NCBI GenBank assembly: GCA_002428415.1 | Contig: DIWI01000033.1 | Span: 1-24,305 of the forward strand | Length of the DNA stretch: 24,305 bases | DNA from: Clostridiaceae bacterium UBA6110 | GTDB taxonomy: Bacteria; Bacillota; Clostridia; Clostridiales; Clostridiaceae | Direction: 5' to 3' | Shown: in pieces, positions 1 to 6,328 of the stretch | Layout of the letters: each line of letters starts with the position of its first letter | Position numbering within the stretch: the first letter of the stretch is position 1 | The notes under the pieces: model-generated | Database searches by the model: none | Seen by the model: only the letters and a program-made list of their open reading frames with translations | What the model was told of the DNA's origin: nothing | Program-made: the position numbers and the translations under genes

Positions 1-144
1 GCGAGGGTCATAGCTCTGAAGCAGGTAGAAGCTTTGAGGGACCTCTCAATGAATCCTGCAAACAAGCTCATTCTCCCGGTAGATGCCTTAGGCTCGCTGG
101 GAAGCATTGCAGCCATAGCAGATATCCTGAAGGGATCGAAGTAG
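1..144 (+). CDS. SPFH/band 7 (stomatin-like) protein, C-terminal fragment
   Basis: The open frame enters from the left edge and ends at TAG 142-144, leaving 47 residues. The visible tail has the pattern VIALKQVEALRDL, then NPANKLILP, then LGSLGSIAAIADILK. This matches the end of bacterial SPFH/stomatin/prohibitin-like membrane scaffold proteins: a helix carrying ALK.VEAL, a short strand with a conserved proline, and a small-residue helix. The SPFH domain and any N-terminal membrane anchor lie outside the window. Family members form oligomeric membrane-microdomain scaffolds and are often paired with an NfeD-type protein; that partner is not visible here. A strong hairpin terminator starts 11 bases after the stop, so this is the last gene of its transcript. 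Confidence 0.8.
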   Translation, partial: ARVIALKQVEALRDLSMNPANKLILPVDALGSLGSIAAIADILKGSK

Positions 145-154
145 CATTAAGTTC

Positions 155-180
155 AAAAGGACGGATTTCCGTCCTTTTTC
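155..180 (+). terminator. Rho-independent terminator after the SPFH gene
   Basis: A 10-bp stem (155-164 with 169-178) closes a 4-base ATTT loop. The right arm ends in a run of five T (175-179), followed by further T-rich sequence. It is placed immediately after the SPFH stop codon. Confidence 0.9.
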
Positions 181-232
181 TTTATTTTATGAAATCCGGC
201 CTGTATAATCGACTTTGAGAGGATGTGGTCAT

Positions 233-961
233 ATGGCAAAGACAGCTTTAGTTACGGGAGCAAGCGGAGGAATCGGCGGAGCGATTGCAAAAAGGCTGAG
301 TGTTATGGGATATAGCCTTATCCTCATGTACGGGTCCAATGATGCCGGGATAAAGGCACTTGCTGAATCACTTACATCAGGCTCGAATGTCGAAGCCGTA
401 AGGTGCGACTTCAAAGATGGTGCAAGTTTGGATTCGGTTTCGAGACTGCTAAATGAGAAGCATAAGGATATCGAAGTAATTATACATGCAGCAGGCATTT
501 CGAAGCGTGAACTCTTTCATGAAATGTCTCCTGAGGATTTCGAGAACCTTATTTCTGTAAACATCAGGCCTCTTTACTACATCACTAGGGCATTAATACC
601 TGAGATGATTGAAAAAGGCACTGGTGACATAATTTCAATATCATCAATCTGGGGTTCCAGGGCAGCATCCATGGAGGTTGCGTATGCCATGACAAAAGGT
701 GCACTTGAACAGTTCACCAGAGGCCTTGCAGCCGAGCTTTCGCACATGGGTGTGAGGGTGAACGCCATAGCTCCTGGAGGCATAGATACCGAGATACTCT
801 CAAACCTGTCAATTTCAGAAAAGGATGAATTCCTTAGTGATATTCCCTTCAAGAGGCTTGGACGGCCGGATGAGATCGCAGACCTTGTGGAATTCCTGCT
901 TACTAAAGGCAGATACATGACCGGCCAGGTAATAACCATGGACGGTGGATATACGCTATAA
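233..961 (+). CDS. ymfI: SDR-family reductase, probable EF-P 5-aminopentanone reductase (YmfI-like)
   Basis: This 242-residue short-chain dehydrogenase/reductase has a Rossmann glycine motif TGASGGIG near residues 8-15. Its catalytic residues are S138, Y151 and K155 (YAMTK), and it has a C-terminal GQVITMDGGY. It resembles FabG. However, the SSIWG block and the ELFHEMSPEDFENLISVN region look closer to the YmfI group, which in Bacillus reduces 5-aminopentanone-modified elongation factor P. FabG-type 3-oxoacyl-ACP reductase is the alternative, but no fab genes are adjacent. The usual NNAG motif reads HAAG (about residues 85-88). The start is ATG 233, because GAGAGG at 217-222 is a suitably spaced RBS and an upstream TTG at 215 would overlap it. 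A TATAAT at 204-209 lacks a good -35 and would give a very short leader. The gene stands alone between two terminators. Confidence 0.7.
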   Translation: MAKTALVTGASGGIGGAIAKRLSVMGYSLILMYGSNDAGIKALAESLTSGSNVEAVRCDFKDGASLDSVSRLLNEKHKDIEVIIHAAGISKRELFHEMSPEDFENLISVNIRPLYYITRALIPEMIEKGTGDIISISSIWGSRAASMEVAYAMTKGALEQFTRGLAAELSHMGVRVNAIAPGGIDTEILSNLSISEKDEFLSDIPFKRLGRPDEIADLVEFLLTKGRYMTGQVITMDGGYTL

Positions 962-1000
962 AAACTGACCTGGGAGTGAATCGCTCCCAGGTCAGTTTTA
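961..1000. terminator. Bidirectional terminator between convergent genes
   Basis: A perfect 16-bp inverted repeat (961-976 with 984-999) has a 7-base loop. It has A-rich 5' and T-rich 3' ends, so it can terminate both the rightward reductase gene, whose stop overlaps it, and the leftward histidine kinase gene, which ends at 1003. Confidence 0.93.
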
Positions 1001-1002
1001 GC

Positions 1003-2487
1003 TTATGTGAACTTCACAGTGAATTCAATACCTCCGGTTCCGTCAATGGCAGTAACATTTCTGATTCCATATTCAAAGCCATGCTTGTCGAGTATGTTCC
1101 TAACTATGGAAAGCCCCAGGCCAGAAGAACCTTTTACCCGCTGTCTGGATTTATCCTTCTTGTAGAACTGCAGCCAGATGTTCTGTAGGTCTTCCTCCGA
1201 AATGAAGGCCGGACTGTTTGTAACCTTCAGTATATGGTCTCCGCCAGATTCATCGTCAGTCAATCTGATGGCAACTTTGCCATTCATTCCGGTATAGGTG
1301 AACGCATTCTTAAGTATGTTCCTCAGGACTATCGTCAGTTTCTCCCTGTCAGCCTCAATTTCCACTTCAGGCTTAATCCATGACTCGATTGTAAGGTCCT
1401 GCCTGATACCCTTGAATGCAGATTCCGTCTCAGTGAGCAGTCTGCTCAGGTCAAAGCGCATGATATTGAGACTGAACGCCTCGGATTCAGTATAGGAAAG
1501 CTCCAGCATGTCCCTGATGAGAGCTTCCATGTTTCTTGACTCATCAAGGATTATGCCCAGATATTCCTTCGAGTCTTGAATGGCGACACCATCAAGGATA
1601 CCTTCAGCATAACCCTGTATCAGTGCAAGAGGTGTCTTGAGCTCATGGGATATGTCCCTTATGAAATTTTTCCTCTGGTCTTCAAGCATGTCTTTCCGGT
1701 TAAGGTCTTCCTCAAGCAGAAGGTTCTTGGATTTAAGGTCCTCAAGCGCCAGCTGGAGGTTGGATGAAAGCGATGTAAGGCATCTGTCAAGATCGCCAAT
1801 CTCATCTGACCTTTTTGATGTATGCCTTTCGACAAAGCTCAGGGAGGCAAGCTTTGAAGCATCCTTTGCAAGCTTCCTCAGAGGCTTTGTGACCATCTTT
1901 GAGACTACAACCGAAATCATGGCAGTTACAATGAGACCGCCTATGAACAGATATTGGAAGAATTGCTTGATGGTTTCAGCAGACTCCCTGATTGGAATCA
2001 TTGATGATATGGATATGGCGATCGAATCGTCTTTGGAAAGCACTGAAACGGGGATTGCAGAAAGGAAATACTTTATCCCTCTTGTCTCTTCCACATACTC
2101 CCTTGAAATTCCTGAAGCTCCGTAAAGCTCGTCCTTGACAGCTTCATTCAGTGCGATGTCATTGAAGAAGCTTCTGAGGATGAAAATGGAATTTTCATCT
2201 ACATTTCCGCCTTTGGATGACATATACATAAGGTCGCCGGTTTTGGTGTATATGAAAAGTCTTGCGGAATTCTTGGCCTCATAGTCTGTTATGTCTCCAA
2301 TGAAGCCTTCAGGTGAGCGGAGTGTCACCTCGGAAAATTCCACAAGATTCTCCCATAATGCCTTCTTCTTGACGTTCTCATAGTAGGTTTCGAAATAAAG
2401 CGTCATGAACAGCATGGAAAGAAGGAGGAGTGACGATACCATGACTGTGGTCAGGAATGCAAGCTTGTTGGTAATCGACCTAAACAT
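1003..2487 (-). CDS. Membrane sensor histidine kinase (HAMP-HisKA-HATPase)
   Basis: A transmembrane sensor kinase of about 494 residues. A membrane segment near residues 8-29 is followed by an extracytoplasmic region of about 140 residues, a second membrane segment (about 178-198) and a HAMP linker. The dimerisation/phosphoacceptor helix carries SHELKTP with the phosphorylated His near residue 281. The ATPase domain has an N box (RNILKNA, about 389-395) and a G2 box (SSGLGLS). The G1 box is degenerate: VTNSPAFI instead of DxGxGI. A related NSG-type form is usual in one large Firmicutes kinase group that also has the following IW..FYK.DKSR block. I prefer ATG 2487, since GGTGG lies 6 bases upstream; ATG 2493 in the same frame abuts that RBS. 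The gene overlaps the response regulator gene by 8 bases (14 with the earlier start), so the two are translationally coupled. The signal sensed cannot be told from sequence. Confidence 0.92.
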   Translation of the reverse strand: MFRSITNKLAFLTTVMVSSLLLLSMLFMTLYFETYYENVKKKALWENLVEFSEVTLRSPEGFIGDITDYEAKNSARLFIYTKTGDLMYMSSKGGNVDENSIFILRSFFNDIALNEAVKDELYGASGISREYVEETRGIKYFLSAIPVSVLSKDDSIAISISSMIPIRESAETIKQFFQYLFIGGLIVTAMISVVVSKMVTKPLRKLAKDASKLASLSFVERHTSKRSDEIGDLDRCLTSLSSNLQLALEDLKSKNLLLEEDLNRKDMLEDQRKNFIRDISHELKTPLALIQGYAEGILDGVAIQDSKEYLGIILDESRNMEALIRDMLELSYTESEAFSLNIMRFDLSRLLTETESAFKGIRQDLTIESWIKPEVEIEADREKLTIVLRNILKNAFTYTGMNGKVAIRLTDDESGGDHILKVTNSPAFISEEDLQNIWLQFYKKDKSRQRVKGSSGLGLSIVRNILDKHGFEYGIRNVTAIDGTGGIEFTVKFT

Positions 2488-3154
2488 CTTCATCCACCAG
2501 GAACCTGTATCCGGTTCCTCTCACCGTCATTATGTATCCCGCAGCAATGCCCAGCTTCTCCCTGAGCCTTCTTATGCTGGTATCGACTGCTCTCAGGTCA
2601 CCCTCATAGTCCATGCCCCATACCCTGTCTAGGAGCGTCTCTCTTGAGAAAGCTATGTTGCTGTTCATTGCAAGGAAAAGCAGAAGCTCATATTCCTTTT
2701 TGGTAAGCAGAGCTTCCTCACCTGAAACGAATATCCTCTGTGACCTGGTGTCAATTTTGAGAAAGCCTGCTTCGATCTTACCGTTACTTCCTCCATCCTG
2801 CCTGGAGAAGAATGCGTGTATCTTTGCCATCAGAACCTTTGGTGAGAATGGCTTGGTCACATAATCATCGGCTCCGGCTACATATCCCTCAAGCTTGTCA
2901 GTATCCTGACTCCTTGCAGTCAGCAGGATTACTGCAGTATCCTTCGTTTTCCTCAGCTCCTTCAGCATTGTCATACCGTCCATGAATGGCATCATCATGT
3001 CGAGGAGTATGAGGTCATAGTCCCTGGAAAGTGCCTGCTTAAGGCCTTCGGCTCCGTCAGAGGCAAGTGTGACCTCATAGCCTTCCTTAATCAGGTAATC
3101 CCTCAAAAGATTTCTCATTCTTACCTCATCTTCAATTACTAGTATATACTTCAT
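2480..3154 (-). CDS. OmpR/PhoB-family response regulator
   Basis: A 224-residue response regulator. The receiver domain has the acidic pair E8/D9, the phosphoacceptor D52 (LILLDMMMP), T79 and K101 (VTKPF). The C-terminal winged-helix DNA-binding domain has the typical LLTKKEYELL, DTSIRRLREKL and VRGTGYRF blocks. ATG 3154 is chosen because the receiver begins right there (MKYILVIEDE) and AGGTGG lies 5 bases upstream; a longer frame to 3211 has no family support. It is the first gene of the leftward pair with the sensor kinase. An extended -10 element lies about 60 bases upstream. Targets are unknown; the palindrome at 3288-3309 in the shared divergent region is a possible local site (inference). 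Confidence 0.95.
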   Translation of the reverse strand: MKYILVIEDEVRMRNLLRDYLIKEGYEVTLASDGAEGLKQALSRDYDLILLDMMMPFMDGMTMLKELRKTKDTAVILLTARSQDTDKLEGYVAGADDYVTKPFSPKVLMAKIHAFFSRQDGGSNGKIEAGFLKIDTRSQRIFVSGEEALLTKKEYELLLFLAMNSNIAFSRETLLDRVWGMDYEGDLRAVDTSIRRLREKLGIAAGYIMTVRGTGYRFLVDEDV

Positions 3155-3214
3155 TAAAACCACCTGTCCGTCGATTCCCGATGGCAGAACCATCTGAATC
3201 CTTATTCTCACCCT

Positions 3215-3223
3215 ATTATATCA
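3215..3223 (-). promoter_or_regulatory. Extended -10 promoter for the two-component operon
   Basis: Read on the minus strand, this is TGATATAAT (TG at 3223-3222, TATAAT at 3220-3215). That is a perfect -10 hexamer with the TGn extension. No good -35 is seen 16-18 bases upstream. Transcription would start near 3208, about 55 bases before the response regulator ATG. Confidence 0.55.
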
Positions 3224-3287
3224 TCCGGAGCGGTTCTTAGCCTTGTCCGGCTTAATGCAAATGCACTCATACAAATGATAGCAGGCC

Positions 3288-3309
3288 AATGTGACAGGTC
3301 TGTTACATT
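3288..3309. repeat. 22-bp near-perfect palindrome in divergent promoter region
   Basis: Arms AATGTGACAG (3288-3297) and CTGTTACATT (3300-3309) are separated by GT. They pair at 9 of 10 positions, with one G-T. The element ends 8 bases before the -35 of the rightward promoter (3318) and lies about 65 bases upstream of the leftward -10. That placement suits an operator or activator site (inference). No T-tract follows, so it is not a terminator. Confidence 0.55.
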
Positions 3310-3317
3310 TCTTTTCA

Positions 3318-3346
3318 TTGTCTGAAGGCTCTGCAAGCTGTATAAT
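3318..3346 (+). promoter_or_regulatory. Sigma-A-type promoter for the methyltransferase/M16/recX operon
   Basis: TTGTCT (3318-3323) is followed by a 17-base spacer and a perfect TATAAT (3341-3346). Predicted transcription start is near 3353, giving a leader of about 80 bases. Confidence 0.75.
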
Positions 3347-3434
3347 GTTTAGATGGACGCATATTGAGTCTATTCCAAAACACAATCAATTGAAGGCCTT
3401 AAGAGAGGTCTTGCCGACTATATAACGGGGAGGA

Positions 3435-4166
3435 ATGGAATTGAAGTTTTATGAGATCCTTGCCACACACTACGATGATATTTTTCCGCTAAGCGGCAAC
3501 ACCCTGTCTTTCCTTTCAGAAGGGCTGGAGCCGGAGGCCAAGGTGCTTGACGCAGCATGCGGCACAGGGACATACGCCATTGCCCTTGCTGGAAAAGGCT
3601 TTCAGACTGTAGGGGTCGACATAGATGAATCAATGGTGGCAATTGCAGAAGCAAAGGCTGTCATGCTGGATGCGGACGCTGATTTCATAGTTTCTGACAT
3701 GATGGACATTGACCTTGTCTGCACAGATGAGATGGACATGATATTCTGCATCGGGAACTCACTGGTTCACCTTAAGGACAGGAAACAGGCGCTTGACTTC
3801 ATCAGGATATGCCACGGGCTCCTTAAGCCTGGAGGCAGTATGATCCTTCAGATAGTCAACTATGATAGGATTCTCGATGAATCCTTAACCAGCCTTCCGA
3901 CTATCGAGGTGAAGGAAAAGGATATAACCTTCGTAAGGAACTACAAGCTGGATCCTGATACCATGAAGATTGAATTCAGGTCGAAGCTCAGGGTCGGATC
4001 CGAGGAAGCTGGAAGCTCGGTAATGCTTCTTCCACTAAGGAAGTCCGAGCTGGAAGATATGCTGGAATCCGCTGGCTTCAAGTCAATAGAATCATTTGGG
4101 GGCTTTGATGGAAGCCCCTGGGACAAATCAAAACTGCCTCTGGTAATGAGGGCAAAAAAAGCTTAG
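3435..4166 (+). CDS. Class I SAM-dependent methyltransferase
   Basis: A soluble methyltransferase of about 243 residues. Motif I, VLDAACGTGTYAIALAGKG, binds AdoMet. It is followed by an acidic GVDID (ribose contact), SDMMDID and a motif-IV-like MIFCIGNSLVHL. The post-motif LLKPGGSMILQIVNYDRI is typical of the small-molecule/protein methyltransferase fold. The substrate cannot be assigned. The RBS GGGGAGG (3427-3433) lies only 1 base before ATG 3435 but 7 bases before an in-frame TTG at 3441, so translation may really start at 3441. It is the first gene of an operon: the M16 peptidase gene begins 10 bases after the stop, with its RBS overlapping that stop. A second methyltransferase of almost the same length sits at 20495 but differs outside motif I. 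Confidence 0.85.
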   Translation: MELKFYEILATHYDDIFPLSGNTLSFLSEGLEPEAKVLDAACGTGTYAIALAGKGFQTVGVDIDESMVAIAEAKAVMLDADADFIVSDMMDIDLVCTDEMDMIFCIGNSLVHLKDRKQALDFIRICHGLLKPGGSMILQIVNYDRILDESLTSLPTIEVKEKDITFVRNYKLDPDTMKIEFRSKLRVGSEEAGSSVMLLPLRKSELEDMLESAGFKSIESFGGFDGSPWDKSKLPLVMRAKKA

Positions 4167-4176
4167 GAGCCACTAC

Positions 4177-5412
4177 ATGATAGATAAAAAGAACAGCTGC
4201 AAGACGACTACCCTCGAAAACGGACTTCAGGTAGCGATCATCAAAAAGGATGGCGCTTTGTTTTCCTGCAACATTGGCATCAGGACTGGAGCGCTCCACG
4301 AGGGGCCGACACAGAAGGGTATATGTCATTTCCTCGAGCACATGATGTTCAAGGGCACGATCTTCCGAAACAATAAGACACTGAACGAGGATCTTGAATA
4401 CCTCGGCGGCGAATATAATGCATTCACCGACTATATTTCAACTGTCTTCACGATAACCGCCCTTCAGGAAGAGATTTCCGAAGGTCTTGGAATACTAAAT
4501 GAAATGGTAAGATTTCCTGCATTTCCGGAAGATGAGATGGAGAAGGAGAAGGGTGTCGTACTTTCAGAGTTGAAAGCGACCCTTGACGACACTGAGTCAC
4601 TTACTCTTAACCTTTTGAACAGGAAGGCATACAGGAAAAGCGGTCTTAGGACTGACATTCTTGGTACGAAGAATTGCATTAGCGGATTCACAAGGAAGAA
4701 GCTTGTTGATTTCCATTCAAAGCACTATGTTCCGGGTAACGCACTGCTGACCATCGTGTCACCCCTTGAATTCAACCTCGTCCTGAAAATTGTTAGGGAC
4801 ATATTCGGTTCCTGGTATGGGGAAGCTCCTTTGAAGAACGAGATCCTTTTTGAGAAAAACCGTCCAGGAAGGTTCAAATCATCAAAGCCCATGGAACAGT
4901 CGGCCATAGGAATGCTTTACACCTTCGAGATCGAGGAGGCAGAAAAACTTCCGCTTCGCATACTCAATTACAAGCTTGGCAACTCAGCAAACTCAATGCT
5001 CTTCAGGAAGCTTCGTGAAGAGATGGGGCTTGCCTACGATGCGTATTCGGACCTGGACCTTACTGACAGGATCCAGAGCCTGACGATATACACTCAAGTC
5101 CATGACGACAGCACTGAGGTCGCCCTCGACATAATCAGGGGCATAACCGAAGGTCTTGCTGCAGGCTCTGCAATAAATGAAAGGGACCTGGAGGTCATGA
5201 AGAAGGTCATGAAGACAGGTGTAATGTCCACCCTTGAGGACACTCACCACCTTTGTTCAAGCATAATGGATGACCTTATTGACGGTGAAACACCGATGAA
5301 ATTCCTTGAGGACATTGAGGAACTCGAGAAAGTTACGCTTAAAGACGTTTCAAACATTGCAGCAAAGGTTCTCATGAATCCCACCATATACATACTCAGG
5401 GCAGGTGACTGA
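4177..5412 (+). CDS. M16-family zinc metallopeptidase
   Basis: A 411-residue protein of the pitrilysin/insulinase family. The inverted zinc motif HFLEH is at residues 51-55 (H51, E54, H55). The third ligand E131 comes 76 residues later (VVLSELKATLDD). The second half contains the LREEMGLAYDAY block (about 279-290), the conserved R/Y pair region of M16B processing-peptidase-like proteins. The length matches single M16B subunits of about 400-430 residues that dimerise into a chamber. There is no signal peptide, so it is probably cytoplasmic. AGGAG at 4165-4169 lies 7 bases before ATG 4177. The gene sits between the methyltransferase gene and recX, with recX starting 2 bases after its stop. Family members cleave unfolded peptides; the specific substrate here is unknown. 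Confidence 0.93.
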   Translation: MIDKKNSCKTTTLENGLQVAIIKKDGALFSCNIGIRTGALHEGPTQKGICHFLEHMMFKGTIFRNNKTLNEDLEYLGGEYNAFTDYISTVFTITALQEEISEGLGILNEMVRFPAFPEDEMEKEKGVVLSELKATLDDTESLTLNLLNRKAYRKSGLRTDILGTKNCISGFTRKKLVDFHSKHYVPGNALLTIVSPLEFNLVLKIVRDIFGSWYGEAPLKNEILFEKNRPGRFKSSKPMEQSAIGMLYTFEIEEAEKLPLRILNYKLGNSANSMLFRKLREEMGLAYDAYSDLDLTDRIQSLTIYTQVHDDSTEVALDIIRGITEGLAAGSAINERDLEVMKKVMKTGVMSTLEDTHHLCSSIMDDLIDGETPMKFLEDIEELEKVTLKDVSNIAAKVLMNPTIYILRAGD

Positions 5413-5414
5413 AG

Positions 5415-6056
5415 TTGAAGATATTATCAATCGAGGACGACAGAAGGGACAAGGACAGGTCCAGACTGACAATGGATGATGGCAGCATCTATCCGTGCCA
5501 TAAGGAGCTGATAGTCAGGATGCACCTTAAGGCGGACATGGAGATCGATGAGTCCTCACTCAGGGATATGGTAAGCGCAGATGAAAGGCTCAGGGCAAAG
5601 GATGATGCATTTACTTTCCTCGAAAGAGGCTACAAGACTCTTGAAGAGGTCAGACGTAAGCTTGCCGCGAAGGGATATGATGAGGATACCATAGGTTCAG
5701 TATCCGGTCTCCTTGAAGAGTACCGTATGGTTGATGATGAGAGGTATGCCAAGCTTTATTCGAGCGAGAAGATAAGGAAGGGCGGAGTGCTGAAGATCCG
5801 TCACGACCTTCAGGCAAAGGGCGTTGACAAGGAAACAATAGAAGACGCAATCAGCAGCATGTCTCCTGATGCTGAAAGGGAATCCTGCAGATCACATGCA
5901 GCCAGGAAGCTTGAGCTGCTTAAGAAGAGGGAAAGCGACCAGTGGAAGCTTCGCAGCAAGCTTTATGGATTCCTGGTCAACAAGGGATTCTCGCGGGACA
6001 CCGTTTCGACGGTACTGAGAGAGCTCCTCTCAGATGATGACATTGATTTGGATTAA
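5415..6056 (+). CDS. recX: RecX family regulatory protein
   Basis: A 213-residue helical protein with the three-repeat RecX architecture. Blocks include AFTFLERGYKTLEEVRRKLAAKGYDEDTI, DDERYAKLYSSEKIRKGG, IRHDLQAKGV and a C-terminal KLYGFLVNKGFSRDTV. RecX proteins bind RecA filaments and modulate recombination and SOS activity. It starts at TTG 5415, 2 bases after the M16 stop. The RBS AGGTGA (5403-5408) lies inside the end of the M16 gene, 6 bases from the TTG, which implies translational coupling. recA is not in the window. The gene ends the operon, with a hairpin terminator 6 bases after the stop. Confidence 0.9.
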   Translation: MKILSIEDDRRDKDRSRLTMDDGSIYPCHKELIVRMHLKADMEIDESSLRDMVSADERLRAKDDAFTFLERGYKTLEEVRRKLAAKGYDEDTIGSVSGLLEEYRMVDDERYAKLYSSEKIRKGGVLKIRHDLQAKGVDKETIEDAISSMSPDAERESCRSHAARKLELLKKRESDQWKLRSKLYGFLVNKGFSRDTVSTVLRELLSDDDIDLD

Positions 6057-6062
6057 TGCTTT

Positions 6063-6100
6063 GACAGGCTGAGTTTTGCTTCAAGCCTGTCTGTTTTATT
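6063..6100 (+). terminator. Rho-independent terminator after recX
   Basis: GACAGGCT (6063-6070) pairs with AGCCTGTC (6084-6091) around a 13-base loop whose edges can add further pairs. TGTTTTATT follows. Confidence 0.85.
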
Positions 6101-6167
6101 GGTTTTAAACCTTGAAATCCTTTCCATTTCTTAATTATTCCTTGATAATACAATTTTTACAATTTGG

Positions 6168-6176
6168 TGATATAAT
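6168..6176 (+). promoter_or_regulatory. Extended -10 promoter upstream of the activase-like gene
   Basis: TGATATAAT at 6168-6176 is a perfect TATAAT with the TGn extension, in a very AT-rich stretch. No -35 at standard spacing is convincing; TTGATA at 6142 is 23 bases away. Predicted start is near 6183, giving a leader of about 117 bases. Confidence 0.6.
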
Positions 6177-6194
6177 ATATTATTATTCAATCCT

Positions 6195-6220
6195 CCGCTA
6201 AAACTTTAGCGGTTATTTTC
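6195..6220 (+). promoter_or_regulatory. Terminator-like hairpin in the activase leader (candidate attenuator)
   Basis: CCGCTA (6195-6200) pairs with TAGCGG (6207-6212); the loop AAACTT can close by extra A-T pairs. TTATTTTC follows. It lies about 12 bases after the predicted transcription start and 80 bases before the start codon, on the coding strand, so it could stop or pause transcription before the gene. The stem is short, so this is a candidate only. Confidence 0.45.
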
Positions 6221-6328
6221 ATGAAAGACATATTTTGCCAACAGATGATCAAAGAGAGGTGAAGGGTGCCAGGCCGCATTCGCGGATTGGACCTAGTTTA
6301 TGAAAGACAGATTGTTCATAGGTCTTGA
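6221..6328 (+). other. Leader with overlapping short reading frames and a hairpin before the start codon
   Basis: ATG 6221 opens a 13-codon frame ending at TGA 6260-6262, inside a strong RBS-like AGAGAGGTGA (6253-6262). That RBS is 6 bases before GTG 6266, which opens a 20-codon frame ending at 6328, past the main ATG. GTG 6259 opens a 14-codon frame whose TGA overlaps the main ATG (6300) as ATGA. A hairpin with CCGC (6274-6277), GCGG (6282-6285) and outer CCA/TGG pairs sits between the RBS and ATG 6300. The main ATG has no good RBS of its own and is preceded by an in-frame TAG at 6294, so it cannot start further upstream. Whether any leader peptide is made is unknown. Confidence 0.35.

Noticed and set aside
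3155..3211. N-terminal extension of the response regulator
   Set aside because: Receiver domains begin at the MKYILVIEDE point, which has its own RBS at correct spacing; the extension would also overlap the promoter.
3288..3309. CRP/FNR-type binding site
   Set aside because: Half-sites TGTGA and TTACA are separated by 8 bases and not 6, and no such regulator is visible; kept only as a generic palindrome.
6142..6176. TTGATA as -35 for the activase promoter
   Set aside because: Spacer to TATAAT is 23 bases, well outside the usual 16-18.
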